9,063 nucleotides of DNA, taken from the NCBI GenBank assembly GCA_021204285.1, contig JAJPZP010000216.1, positions 14,275 through 23,337 on the forward strand, written 5' to 3'. Origin of the DNA: Lachnospiraceae bacterium. Lineage in GTDB: Bacteria; Bacillota; Clostridia; Lachnospirales; Lachnospiraceae. Positions 1-6,903 of the stretch are shown here, piece after piece. The notes beneath the pieces are model-generated. The model did no database searches, was not told the DNA's origin, and saw only the letters and a list, made by a program, of their open reading frames with translations. Position 1 is the first letter of the stretch. Each line of letters starts with the position of its first letter. The position numbers and the translations under genes are program-made.

Positions 1-379
1 TCAGTGCGCCGATCACGAGGCACCAGAGCCAGGAGCCGGTCTCGAAGACGCCTTCAGCCGCCAGCGCGCCGTCGTAGATCATGATGGCGGTCCAGCCGAC
101 AAGCTGCAGGATATTCAGGATGGAGAAGAGCAGGCTGCCCTTCTGGCCGAAGCTCATTTTTACCGTTTCCATGGCGCTGCGGCGGGAGTAGCCGCCGATG
201 AGGCCGGCGGCGAACATCATCGCGCAACCGATGACATGGCCGATCAGGATTGCGGCGAGACCGTTCAAAAAGCCCATGCCCGCGAAATAGGTGCCGGTGA
301 GAATCTCCGCGATGGAGACGCCCGCGCCGAACCAGATAAGCCCATTTTCAAAGATCGAAGTTCCGTTGCTGTTACTCAT
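1..379 (-). CDS. cytX: CytX-type hydroxymethylpyrimidine transporter (partial, C-terminus off window)
   Basis: This is the first 126 codons of a membrane transporter that runs off the left edge. The N-terminus starts MSNSNGTSIFENGLIWFGAG and continues with hydrophobic segments at about residues 13-50 (including the ITGTYFAG-like stretch ILTGTYFAGMGF) and 85-105 (LLFSILNILQLVGWTAIMIY). This is the pattern of the NCS1 (purine/cytosine permease) family, and it resembles the CytX branch linked to thiamine loci. The expected role is uptake of the pyrimidine precursor HMP across the cytoplasmic membrane; substrate is inferred from family and neighbours. The ATG at 379 follows an AAAGGAGG site with 6-nt spacing. 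It overlaps the last 8 bases of thiD, so it is translationally coupled and the distal gene of the TPP-controlled operon. Other NCS1 substrates (cytosine, other pyrimidines) are possible but less likely here. Confidence 0.85.
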   Translation of the reverse strand, partial: MSNSNGTSIFENGLIWFGAGVSIAEILTGTYFAGMGFLNGLAAILIGHVIGCAMMFAAGLIGGYSRRSAMETVKMSFGQKGSLLFSILNILQLVGWTAIMIYDGALAAEGVFETGSWLWCLVIGAL

Positions 380-1184
380 GTTGCGCCTCCTTTGCGTACT
401 CACCTTTCAGGTCAAAGACATGATTCATTGGGCCGGAGCCCTTGCCGAGATCCAGCATCGCGCCGAGCGCGCCTGATATGTATGCTTTGGAGCGGATGAT
501 GGCCTCCTTCAGCGGAAAGCCCTTCGCGAGATTCGCGGCAATCGCGCTCGAGAGCGTGCAGCCGGTGCCGTGAGTGTTGGGATTGTTGATGCGCTTCCCC
601 TCGATCCAGCTAAGCTCACCGTCCGCACAGAGCAGGTCATTGGCGTCGTTGACCGAGTGACCGCCCTTGCAGAGGACGGCGCAGTGCCAGGAGTCGCTGA
701 TGAGCTTCGCCGCGGCTTCCATGTCCGCGGCGCTGTGAATCTCCATGCCGGAGAGAACCTCCGCCTCCGGGATATTCGGCGTCAGGACGGTGGCCAGCGG
801 GAGCAGTTCGCTTTTCAGCACCGCGATCGCGTCGTCGCTGATGAGCTTCGCGCCGCTCGTCGCGACCATCACGGGGTCGACGACAATATTTTCCGGCTCA
901 TATTTCCGGAGCTCTTCGCTGATCTCGCGGATCAGCGCTCCCGAGCTGACCATGCCGATTTTCACTGCATCGGGAAAGATGTCGGTGAATACCGCCTCCA
1001 GCTCGTCGTGTAAAAATGCAGGAGTTGCCTCCAGGATACTGATGACGCCGGTTGTGTTCTGGGCAGTTAGGGCCGTGATCGCGCTCATGGCGTAGACGCC
1101 GTTGGCTGTCATGGTCTTGATATCCGCCTGGATACCGGCGCCTCCGCTGGAATCACTTCCGGCGATTGATAATGCTGTCTGCAT
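372..1184 (-). CDS. thiD: Hydroxymethylpyrimidine / phosphomethylpyrimidine kinase ThiD
   Basis: ThiD phosphorylates HMP and then HMP-P to HMP-PP, the pyrimidine donor for thiamine phosphate synthase. The 270-residue length is usual for a single-domain ThiD. Visible ribokinase-fold motifs are the N-terminal SIAGSDSSGGAGIQADIKT (residues 6-24), DPVM (103-106), TPN (135-137), CKGGH (172-176) and the anion-hole/active-site HGTGCTLS (205-212), where Cys is normal for this family. ATG 1184 has an AAAGGAG site 8 nt upstream. It is separated from thiE by 104 bp, the largest gap in the operon; I see no convincing promoter or terminator there, only a TTGACT at 1265-1270 without a matching -10. The last 8 bases overlap cytX. 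With CytX next door it forms an HMP salvage pair. It is not fused to ThiE, unlike some relatives. Confidence 0.97.
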   Translation of the reverse strand: MQTALSIAGSDSSGGAGIQADIKTMTANGVYAMSAITALTAQNTTGVISILEATPAFLHDELEAVFTDIFPDAVKIGMVSSGALIREISEELRKYEPENIVVDPVMVATSGAKLISDDAIAVLKSELLPLATVLTPNIPEAEVLSGMEIHSAADMEAAAKLISDSWHCAVLCKGGHSVNDANDLLCADGELSWIEGKRINNPNTHGTGCTLSSAIAANLAKGFPLKEAIIRSKAYISGALGAMLDLGKGSGPMNHVFDLKGEYAKEAQHE

Positions 1185-1288
1185 CGTTTTTTCTCCTTTC
1201 GTATTTAAGCACTATTTTTCTATAGCTACGGAAGGTGGTGCCCCCGGCCCGCCGCTGAAAAAGCAGTCAAAACCACGTTTTTCCTGTC

Positions 1289-1918
1289 TTAGAGAGGCTG
1301 TCGTAAAAAGGCTTCCACAGCCTTCGCCTTATCCTCCGCAGCGAAAAGTCCGCTGATGACGGCGATGCCAGCAATGCCGGTCCCTCTGAGTGTTTCCACA
1401 TTGTCGAGGGAAATGCCGCCAATTGCCACCGCGGGGATCGAAACCGCCTCGCAGATTGCGCGCAGCTCCTGCGGGGACAGGTTCGTGGCATCCAGCTTGG
1501 TATGGCTGCCGAAAACTGCGCCGCAGCCGATGTAGTCCGCCCCGGCGCGCTGTGCCGTAAGAGCCTCCGCCACATTGTGCGCGCTGCCGCCGATGAGATA
1601 CTGATCTCCGAGAATCTCCCGGGCCTCGCTGATCGCCATATCCGACTGCCCGACGTGGACGCCGTCCGCCCGGACCTTTATGGCGATATCGGGTCGGTCG
1701 TTGATGATCAGCGGAACCTGGTACTGCGTACAGAGTTCACGCAGCGTGGAGGCTTCGCGGAGCAGCAGTTCATCATCCGCATGTTTTTCTCTTAGCTGGA
1801 CGCAGGTGACGCCTGCTTTCAGCAGTTCCTCGACTACAGAGACGAGAGTCTCGCCGGACCTCAGCCAGCTGCGATCCGTCACCGCATAGAGCCGTAAAGT
1901 ATCTGAAGTAATATTCAT
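1289..1918 (-). CDS. thiE: Thiamine phosphate synthase ThiE
   Basis: ThiE joins HMP-PP and thiazole phosphate to give thiamine monophosphate. The protein is 209 residues, normal for the family, with a TIM-barrel layout: YAVTDR (11-16), QLREK (41-45), NDRPDIA (73-79), DGVHVGQSD (85-93), GGSAHN (110-115), GADYIGCGAVFGSHTK (126-141, including the Lys and loop that bind pyrophosphate), AIGGI (165-169) and VISG (187-190). These keep the catalytic pattern that separates ThiE from TenI, in contrast to the second family member at 3375-4016. The ATG at 1918 overlaps the thiM stop as ATGA, a 4-bp overlap that implies coupling; a GAGGAA-type ribosome site lies in the end of thiM. It is part of the riboswitch-controlled thiW-thiM-thiE-thiD-cytX unit. 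Confidence 0.97.
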   Translation of the reverse strand: MNITSDTLRLYAVTDRSWLRSGETLVSVVEELLKAGVTCVQLREKHADDELLLREASTLRELCTQYQVPLIINDRPDIAIKVRADGVHVGQSDMAISEAREILGDQYLIGGSAHNVAEALTAQRAGADYIGCGAVFGSHTKLDATNLSPQELRAICEAVSIPAVAIGGISLDNVETLRGTGIAGIAVISGLFAAEDKAKAVEAFLRQPL

Positions 1919-2691
1919 GATATTTTTCCTCTTTCCTTCCGAAAAATCTCCTCCGCCGTGTCGAACAGGTACTGATGGAAGGTTCCCATGCCGCCCTGCT
2001 CACGGTCCGCGCGCCTGCCCGCCTCCGCGGCGCTTTCCCGCCAGAGCCGTCCCGCTCTCAGCGCCGCGTCGAACGCGGGCAATCCCTCGGCGCTGAGCAG
2101 GGCGCACAGAGCGGAGAGCATGCAGCCGCCACCGGTCAGGCGTGAGATACGCGCGTCGCCCTCTGTGAGCAGGACGACGCGTTCGCCGTCCGATACCACG
2201 TCTGTATTTCCGCTCACCAGGGTCGTGCAGTGATAAGCCAGCGCGAGATTTCGTGCGAGGGTCTCCTGCTCCGCAGCAGACAGAATAACGCTGCTCTCGA
2301 CGCCGCCGGAGCCGGTACTTTTGAGGCCGAGCAGCGCCCGCGCCTCCTCCTGATTGCAGCGGATGATCGAGACCTGAACCTGCGAGAGCAGTCTTGCAAG
2401 TCCTTCCCTTCGAAATGCACTCGCGCCCGCGCCTACCGGATCAAGCACGATCGGATGACTGAGTTCCATAGCCCTTTTCCCGGCCAGGATGCAGGCCTCA
2501 AACTTTTCCCTGTCCGGTACGCCCGTATTCAGAAGCGTAGCCTGACAGATCGCGGTGATTTCCGCGGCCTCCTCAGGCTCCTGCGCCATAATCGCGCTGC
2601 CGCCGACGGCCAGCAGAATATTGGCAGTGTCCTGCATGGTTACCGGATTGGTCAGGCAGTGGACCGCCGGCCTTCTGTCTGCAGCGCTCAT
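1915..2691 (-). CDS. thiM: Hydroxyethylthiazole kinase ThiM
   Basis: ThiM phosphorylates the salvaged thiazole alcohol (THZ) so that ThiE can use it. The 258 residues are slightly shorter at the N-terminus than many homologues, but the conserved start of the fold, VHCLTNPVTMQDTANILLAVG (10-30), is present. Further motifs are DPVGAGAS (84-91), an RCNQEE segment (111-116) where relatives often read RGNxSE, and TGGGCMLSAL (186-195) in place of the usual GTGC. The active-site Cys is kept (Cys190), so activity is expected. The start is one base after the thiW stop (TGA-A-ATG), with an AAGGGAG site at 2701-2707 inside thiW. This tight junction with ThiW makes a thiazole uptake-and-trap pair. Overlaps thiE by 4 bp. 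Confidence 0.96.
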   Translation of the reverse strand: MSAADRRPAVHCLTNPVTMQDTANILLAVGGSAIMAQEPEEAAEITAICQATLLNTGVPDREKFEACILAGKRAMELSHPIVLDPVGAGASAFRREGLARLLSQVQVSIIRCNQEEARALLGLKSTGSGGVESSVILSAAEQETLARNLALAYHCTTLVSGNTDVVSDGERVVLLTEGDARISRLTGGGCMLSALCALLSAEGLPAFDAALRAGRLWRESAAEAGRRADREQGGMGTFHQYLFDTAEEIFRKERGKIS

Positions 2692-2692
2692 T

Positions 2693-3202
2693 TCAGCGAG
2701 CTCCCTTTAGCTGCCGCATGACGCCGCCCTTTTCCAGAACCGTGATCAGCAAAAAGGCAAGGATACTGCCCACGACCGTGGAGATGAGGAAGGGCACGAT
2801 GTAGACGAAGAGTCCCGCAGGTTCTGCGCCCATCAGGAGCTTCGCTACCGGCCAGGCCGCCAGGCCGCCGAGCACTCCGGTGCCCAGCGCTTCGCTTATG
2901 CAGGTCAGGCTGAGATTTTTCGTCGCCGCGTACATGAGGCCGCAGCAGAGCGCGCCGACCATGCTGCCCGGAAAGGCCATCAGCGTTCCAAGCCCCAGCA
3001 GATTCCTCAGGAGGCTCGCGCAGAAGGCGATGCCTACGCCCCATCCGGGACCGAGGATGACCGCCGCGAGGATATTTACCATGTGCTGCACCGGCGCGCA
3101 CTTGCTGCCCGCCACCGGAAAGCTCAGGAGACTTCCCACCACGGCCAGCGCTGTCAAAACGCCCGCCATCGCCAGTTTTCTTGTCGCATCATTCTGTTTC
3201 AT
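2693..3202 (-). CDS. thiW: ThiW, predicted thiazole-uptake S component (ECF type)
   Basis: A small, very hydrophobic protein (169 residues) with about five membrane segments, roughly residues 11-30, 40-61, 75-94, 103-121 and 130-156. The stretch PVQHMVNILAAVILGPGWG (37-55) fits the ThiW family, regarded as the substrate-binding S component of an energy-coupling-factor transporter for the thiazole precursor. The function is inferred from family and from adjacency to ThiM. No EcfA/EcfT genes are present here, so it would need a shared module coded elsewhere. The ATG at 3202 is chosen over an in-frame upstream start at 3256 because an AGGAAGGAG site lies 9 nt before it and because 3256 falls inside the terminator/riboswitch region. 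It is the first gene behind the TPP riboswitch. Confidence 0.93.
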   Translation of the reverse strand: MKQNDATRKLAMAGVLTALAVVGSLLSFPVAGSKCAPVQHMVNILAAVILGPGWGVGIAFCASLLRNLLGLGTLMAFPGSMVGALCCGLMYAATKNLSLTCISEALGTGVLGGLAAWPVAKLLMGAEPAGLFVYIVPFLISTVVGSILAFLLITVLEKGGVMRQLKGAR

Positions 3203-3225
3203 AACTACTTTCTCCTTCCTGCATA

Positions 3226-3253
3226 GAAACAGGAGACGCCGGGGCGTCTCCTG
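3226..3253 (-). terminator. Riboswitch-controlled intrinsic terminator before thiW
   Basis: On the minus strand an 11-bp perfect inverted repeat, CAGGAGACGCC (3253-3243) and GGCGTCTCCTG (3240-3230), is separated by only CC and followed by TTTCT (3229-3225 region). In practice the top pairs would open to a small loop. The T-run is short, so efficiency is uncertain, but the GC-rich stem between the TPP aptamer and the thiW ribosome site is the classic arrangement for ligand-dependent termination in Firmicutes. Sequence from the 3' side of the aptamer could compete for the second arm (see findings). Confidence 0.82.
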
Positions 3254-3266
3254 CAATCATTCCTGT

Positions 3267-3355
3267 ACATCGTCCCTACGTTGGCATTATCCAAATCAGG
3301 TATAAGGGTCGAGGCTCTTTAGCCTCCTCTCAGCCCGTCGCACGGACTCCCCTGT
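3267..3355 (-). promoter_or_regulatory. TPP riboswitch (Thi-box) controlling thiW-thiM-thiE-thiD-cytX
   Basis: The minus strand carries the hallmark TPP aptamer elements in order: AGGGGAGTCC, the CTGAGA box (3333-3328), then ACCTGATTTGGATAATGCCA (starting at 3301) and CGTAGGGA. Helices visible are P3 (GTCCGT/ACGGGC, with GCG loop), an optional P3a (GAGGCT/AGCCTC, 3326-3311), P5 (TTGG ATAATG CCAA, 3294-3281) and a weak P1 closing near ACA (3355-3353) with TGT (3269-3267). Thiamine pyrophosphate binding would favour the downstream terminator and shut off the five genes that follow. It lies only about 20 nt after the tenI stop, so it also gates any read-through from the upstream thiSFGH-tenI transcript. 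Confidence 0.97.
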
Positions 3356-3368
3356 CTAGTTTTCTAAA

Positions 3369-3397
3369 AGTATACTACAATTTTCTGCGGCCTGCAA
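3369..3397 (-). promoter_or_regulatory. Predicted sigma-A promoter inside the 3' end of tenI
   Basis: On the minus strand TTGCAG (3397-3392) and TATACT (3374-3369) are separated by exactly 17 bp. A start near 3362 would begin transcription a few bases before the TPP aptamer. The -35 is weak (3 of 6), the -10 good (5 of 6). It overlaps the last tenI codons. It would let the salvage/coupling operon be transcribed independently of the thiazole synthesis operon. Confidence 0.6.
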
Positions 3398-4016
3398 TGG
3401 ACATTTTTGCAGAATTCTTTTTGCAATTGCTAACCAGGTCGAGTAGCTCCTCCTCCGAAGCGTGCATCAGCGAGGACATCAGGCAGACGCCCGCCGCGCC
3501 GGCCTCCGAGCAGAGCGGCGCGTTCTGCAGCGTGATGCCACCGATGGCGTAGACCGGGATATGCACCGCTTTGCAGACTTCCTTAAGAAACGGGATTCCG
3601 CGGGGAGACAGCCCCTTCTTGCAGTCCGTGGCAAAGATGTGTCCGGCAGTCACATAAGCCGCGCCCGCCGCCTCGGCTGCCACAGCTTCCTCCGGAGCGT
3701 GGATGGAGGCGCCGAGCACGTCGAAGTTTCGTTTCTCCGCCTCCTCCATCGCGAGCAGCATGCGCAGCGGGAGGTGGAGCCGCCGGATGCCGAGGCGCAG
3801 CGCGGCGGCTCCATAGGTATGCAGCGTCAGCGGCACGCCATATTTCCCGCAGATCGCTTTTACCTGGGCGGCCAGCTCCTCGTACTCTGCTTCGTCTAAA
3901 TCTTTCTCCCGCAGGATGATGCCATCCACTCCGGCGCGCGCCACCCGGGCGAGCTGGGCGGGGAAGTCCTCCGCCAGCTTCCGGCTGCTCACGCAGATGA
4001 TTTTACACGTAGACAT
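3375..4016 (-). CDS. tenI: TenI, thiazole tautomerase (ThiE-like)
   Basis: A 213-residue ThiE-superfamily TIM-barrel protein. The segment AGHIFATDCKKGLSPRG (124-140) closely follows the TenI signature known from Bacillus subtilis (GHxFxTDCKKGxxxRG), including the His (His126 here) that acts in aromatising the ThiG product to the usable thiazole carboxylate phosphate tautomer. Compared with the true ThiE at 1289-1918, the pyrimidine-pyrophosphate pattern is altered: HLPLRM (81-86) replaces HVGQSD, and the NDR motif is absent (LHTYGA, 65-70). LREKD (35-39) and AIGG (157-160) remain from the shared fold. It starts 14 bp inside thiH with a poor ribosome site, so translation is probably coupled. 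As the last gene of thiS-F-G-H-tenI it acts directly after ThiG, which fits tautomerase rather than a second ThiE. Confidence 0.9.
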   Translation of the reverse strand: MSTCKIICVSSRKLAEDFPAQLARVARAGVDGIILREKDLDEAEYEELAAQVKAICGKYGVPLTLHTYGAAALRLGIRRLHLPLRMLLAMEEAEKRNFDVLGASIHAPEEAVAAEAAGAAYVTAGHIFATDCKKGLSPRGIPFLKEVCKAVHIPVYAIGGITLQNAPLCSEAGAAGVCLMSSLMHASEEELLDLVSNCKKNSAKMSIAGRRKL

Positions 4017-5256
4017 AATCGTTCAGCACCGGCTGCAACCCCTCGCCCGACATGTCCGCGTACATCTGCCCGAAGCTTCTGCCATCGGAGATCTCGAACT
4101 GTTCGTCGCCCGCCTCGGGGGCTTCCTTTCCCTCGTATTTGCTCTCGTGGTCCCCGATGCCGGTGGAGACGCCGGCGGAAATCTTGGTCGCCGCCACCTT
4201 CACGATGCCGTTGCGGAAATGCTCCGATTCGCGGGAGGATACGGTGATGCCCACATAGGGCAGGAAAATGCGGTAGGCGCAGAGCACCTGGCAGAGCTCG
4301 CGCTCGTGCACATCGAGCGGGTTGATCTTGTCATTGTTGATGATCGGGCGCAGTCTGGGGCAGGAGAGCGAGTATTCCGCATGCGGGTATTTTCGCTGCA
4401 GATAATAGACGTGCAGCGCCGAGGCGAGCGCGTCCTTGCGGAAATCGGAGAGCCCGAGCAGCGCGGAGAACCCGACGCCGCGCATGCCGCCGCGGATCGC
4501 GCGCTCCTGCGCCTCGAAGCGGTAGGGGTAAACCCTCTTGTGCCCCATGAGGTGAAGCGTCTCGTATTTATCTGAATTGTAGGTTTCCTGAAAGACCGTC
4601 ACATAGTCCGCGCCGCACTCATGGAGGTAACGGTACTCGTCGGTGTTCACCGGATAGATTTCCAGACCCACGTTGCGGAAATATTTCGCCGCCAGCTTAC
4701 AGGCCTCTCCGATGTACTCGACGCTGCTCATGGAGCGGCTCTCGCCGGTCAGGATCAGGATCTCCTCCATGCCGGAGTCCGCGATAACCTTCATCTCGTG
4801 CTCAATCTCGCCGCTGTCCAGCTTTTTTCGGATAATGTCGTTGTAACAGTTGAAACCGCAGTAGACGCAGTAATTCTCGCAGTAGTTGGCGATGTAGAGC
4901 GGCGTAAAGAGGTAGACCGTGTTGCCGAAGTGCCTGCTGGTCTCGGCCTTCGCCCGCTGCGCCATTTCCTCGAGATGCGGGGCTGCGGCGGGGGAGAGCA
5001 GCGCCTTGAAATCTTCCACGGAGCAGGTCTCATTTGAGAGAGCGCGCCGCACGTCGGCGTCCGTATAGCTCTCGTAATCATAGCTGTTCATCTGACTGCG
5101 CACCCGGCTCATGATATCGGAGTCGATGCGCTCCATGCCCTCCATGTACTCCATGTGGTTCGTCCGGCTGGACGGGTCCTGCTCCAGGCGATGCTTTTTA
5201 GCGAGCGCCTTTTCAGAGAGCTTGTCTGAATCCACAAAAAACTGATTTTCCGCCAT
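4003..5256 (-). CDS. thiH: 2-iminoacetate synthase ThiH (radical SAM tyrosine lyase)
   Basis: ThiH cleaves tyrosine with a SAM-derived radical to give dehydroglycine (2-iminoacetate) for ThiG, an oxygen-sensitive route typical of anaerobes. The 4Fe-4S cluster motif CX3CX2C is clear at YCENYCVYCGFNC (Cys126, Cys130, Cys133). Other family landmarks are LTGESRSMSSVEYI, FQETYNSDKYETLH, the YSLSCPRLRP stretch, SAGVSTGIGDHE and the C-terminal GLQPVLNDYVYV. At 417 residues it has an N-terminal extension relative to the shorter proteobacterial ThiH, but it lacks the Cys-rich C-terminus of the related HydG. The ATG at 5256 is preferred (AGAGG 8 nt upstream) over a GTG at 5265. It sits 13 bp after thiG and overlaps tenI by 14 bp. 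No thiO is present, as expected. Confidence 0.96.
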   Translation of the reverse strand: MAENQFFVDSDKLSEKALAKKHRLEQDPSSRTNHMEYMEGMERIDSDIMSRVRSQMNSYDYESYTDADVRRALSNETCSVEDFKALLSPAAAPHLEEMAQRAKAETSRHFGNTVYLFTPLYIANYCENYCVYCGFNCYNDIIRKKLDSGEIEHEMKVIADSGMEEILILTGESRSMSSVEYIGEACKLAAKYFRNVGLEIYPVNTDEYRYLHECGADYVTVFQETYNSDKYETLHLMGHKRVYPYRFEAQERAIRGGMRGVGFSALLGLSDFRKDALASALHVYYLQRKYPHAEYSLSCPRLRPIINNDKINPLDVHERELCQVLCAYRIFLPYVGITVSSRESEHFRNGIVKVAATKISAGVSTGIGDHESKYEGKEAPEAGDEQFEISDGRSFGQMYADMSGEGLQPVLNDYVYV

Positions 5257-5269
5257 GTCCGTCACCTCT

Positions 5270-6040
5270 CTAGTCCCGCAGAAAGCCGGTCAGCGGATCG
5301 GAGGCGGAGGCTCCGCGCTCGAGTACGCGGCCAAGGCCGGAGAGGTAGGCTGCACGTCCTGCCTCGATGGCGTTCTTGAAGGCGCCCGCCATGGCCGGAA
5401 TGTTGCCTGCCGTGGCGATCGCCGTATTCGCCATGACGGCCGCCGCACCCATCTCCATCGCCTCGCAGGCCTGGGAGGGGCGGCCGATGCCGGCGTCCAC
5501 GATGATCGGCAGGTCGATCTCATCGATCAGGATCTGGATGAATTCCCTGGCCGCCAGACCCTTGTTGGAGCCGATGGGGGAGGCGAGCGGCATGACCGCG
5601 GCGGCTCCGGCGTCCTGAAGGGCGCGCGCCGCATAGAGATCCGGGAACATGTAGGGCAGCACGACGAAGCCCTCCTTTGCCAGAATCTCGGTCGCTTTCA
5701 CCGTTTCCGCGTTGTCCGGAAGGAGGTATTTGCTGTCGCGCATGATCTCGATCTTCACGAAATTCCCGCAGCCGAGCTCGCGCGCCATGTGGGCGATGCG
5801 CACTGCCTCACTTGCGTCGCGTGCTCCTGAGGTGTTCGGAAGCAGCGTCACATGCTCGGGGATGTAGTCGAGGATGCTCTCATTTTTCTTCGTATTCGTC
5901 CGGCGTACTGCCAGTGTGATGATCTCGGCTCCGGCATTCTCCACCGCCGCCTTGATCAGCTCCATCGAGTATTTGCCGGATCCCAGGATAAAGCGGGAGG
6001 AAAATTCCTTTCCGCCCAGGGTAAATGTGTCTTTGTTCAT
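5270..6040 (-). CDS. thiG: Thiazole synthase ThiG
   Basis: ThiG condenses deoxyxylulose-5-phosphate, dehydroglycine and the sulfur of ThiS thiocarboxylate to form the thiazole phosphate ring. The 256-residue TIM-barrel protein shows ILGSGKY (18-24), AVRRTN (44-49), [11 protein letters not shown] (66-76), FVKIEI with Lys96, which matches the Schiff-base lysine position of the family, LLPD (106-109), [11 protein letters not shown] (151-161), [11 protein letters not shown] (181-191) and ANTAIA (204-209). The ATG at 6040 has AAAGGAG at a 7-nt spacing. An ATG two codons upstream is too close to that site, and a longer reading frame back to 6160 lies inside thiF and adds no family sequence. It begins 2 bp after the thiF stop, the ribosome site being in the last thiF codons. 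Works with ThiS, ThiF, ThiH and TenI from the same transcript. Confidence 0.97.
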   Translation of the reverse strand: MNKDTFTLGGKEFSSRFILGSGKYSMELIKAAVENAGAEIITLAVRRTNTKKNESILDYIPEHVTLLPNTSGARDASEAVRIAHMARELGCGNFVKIEIMRDSKYLLPDNAETVKATEILAKEGFVVLPYMFPDLYAARALQDAGAAAVMPLASPIGSNKGLAAREFIQILIDEIDLPIIVDAGIGRPSQACEAMEMGAAAVMANTAIATAGNIPAMAGAFKNAIEAGRAAYLSGLGRVLERGASASDPLTGFLRD

Positions 6041-6042
6041 TG

Positions 6043-6684
6043 TCATTCTCCTTTGATAATCAGTTCCAGTATTTTGTTTGCCTGATGCGCCGCGCAGAGC
6101 ATGACCCGCGGGGCCATCAGGCCACCGTTTCCTTCCAGTGTGGACACGCCGTCGCCGCACAGATAGTAGTGGGGCAGGATGCGCCGCGTGCGGATGCTGT
6201 CGCTGTCCCCGTAACCGGCCATGCCCGAGGCACCGACCAGATATTTTTCCGGAAAGACGGTCAGCACGCAGTTCGTCAGCATCGCCTTCTGCTCTGCCCG
6301 GTCAAAGGCCTCGCAGATGTAGAGATCGTCCTTCAGTAGCGTCGGAATATTCTCCTCGTCAAGCTTTACGAAATCGGTGCGCACAGCGAGGTAAGGATTG
6401 AAGCGGTACAGCTCATCGCGCAACGCCTCCGGCTTTGGACGGCCGAGACCCGCGATGGGGTACTGCTGACGGTTCAGGTTCGTCAGGTCTACGCGGTCGA
6501 AGTCGATGAGGTGAAGCCCGCCGACGCCGCAGCGCGCCAGCGCGATGGCGACGTTTGAGCCGAGCCCGCCAAGGCCGCAGACCGCGACACACGCGGTGCG
6601 GATCCGGTCCTGCACGGCCTTCGTGTGCCTTAGTTCGAGTGCTTCCTGTATCTCCTCCCGGCTGGGAATCGTTTCCGCCATCAT
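6043..6684 (-). CDS. thiF: ThiF (short, family 2 type), ThiS adenylyltransferase
   Basis: An E1-like enzyme of the ThiF/MoeB/HesA superfamily that adenylates the C-terminal glycine of ThiS so sulfur can be added. The 213 residues show the ATP-binding glycine loop [12 protein letters not shown] (35-46), the acidic strand [16 protein letters not shown] (59-74, with the Asp and Arg used in ATP binding), Lys84 in GRPKPEAL and Asp128 in the EAFDRAEQK segment. It is shorter than E. coli ThiF, and I see no paired CxxC zinc motifs; this fits the short clostridial form of the family rather than truncation. ATG ATG at 6684/6681 leaves the exact start ambiguous by one codon. It follows thiS by 2 bp, and its ribosome site (GGGAGG) is built from the ThiS diglycine codons. 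The adjacency to thiS supports ThiF over MoeB. Confidence 0.94.
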   Translation of the reverse strand: MMAETIPSREEIQEALELRHTKAVQDRIRTACVAVCGLGGLGSNVAIALARCGVGGLHLIDFDRVDLTNLNRQQYPIAGLGRPKPEALRDELYRFNPYLAVRTDFVKLDEENIPTLLKDDLYICEAFDRAEQKAMLTNCVLTVFPEKYLVGASGMAGYGDSDSIRTRRILPHYYLCGDGVSTLEGNGGLMAPRVMLCAAHQANKILELIIKGE

Positions 6685-6686
6685 CT

Positions 6687-6881
6687 TCAGCCGCCTCCCA
6701 CGAAGCTCACGATCTCCAGCATGTCGCTGTCCGCGAGCAGCCGATTCCCGTAATCGCTTTTCGGCACGATCTGCTCATTGCACTCCACGGCCAGCCGATC
6801 CAGGGTGTAGCCCTCGCGCTGCAGGTATGCCAGCAGGGTCATACCAGCCACATCCTCCGCGTTTCCGTTGATTTTCACCAT
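6687..6881 (-). CDS. thiS: Sulfur carrier protein ThiS
   Basis: ThiS is the small ubiquitin-fold protein whose C-terminal thiocarboxylate delivers sulfur to ThiG. The 64-residue product starts MVKINGNAEDVAG, has the family stretch ERLAVECN-like DRLAVECNEQIVPKSDY (28-44), and ends DMLEIVSFVGGG with the required terminal Gly-Gly. The ATG at 6881 is chosen because GGAGAGGAG lies 8 nt upstream; ATG 6887 leaves only 2 nt, and a frame open back to 6941 would run through the leader RNA. It is the first gene of thiS-thiF-thiG-thiH-tenI, behind a long structured leader that ends a few bases before this ribosome site. Confidence 0.95.
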   Translation of the reverse strand: MVKINGNAEDVAGMTLLAYLQREGYTLDRLAVECNEQIVPKSDYGNRLLADSDMLEIVSFVGGG

Positions 6882-6903
6882 GCGCATCACTCCTCTCCAT
6901 AGA

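Noticed and set aside
236..1095. Plus-strand open frames over cytX and thiD, and other frames opposite the thi genes
   Set aside because: They are antisense shadows of well-supported genes, with Arg/Ala-rich, non-family sequence; their apparent coding is due to high GC.
1185..1288. Promoter or regulatory RNA in the thiE-thiD gap
   Set aside because: A TTGACT at 1265-1270 has no -10 at suitable spacing, and only weak hairpins such as CTAT/ATAG are seen.
3203..3256. Longer ThiW starting at 3256
   Set aside because: That start lies at the terminator hairpin of the riboswitch, and the strong ribosome site is just before 3202.
4003..5256. HydG (hydrogenase maturation) instead of ThiH
   Set aside because: The C-terminal Cys-rich cluster motif of HydG is absent, and the neighbours are all thiamine genes.
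6046..6160. Longer N-terminus for ThiG starting at 6160
   Set aside because: The extra residues are Arg-rich, lie wholly inside thiF in another frame, and the ribosome site fits the ATG at 6040.
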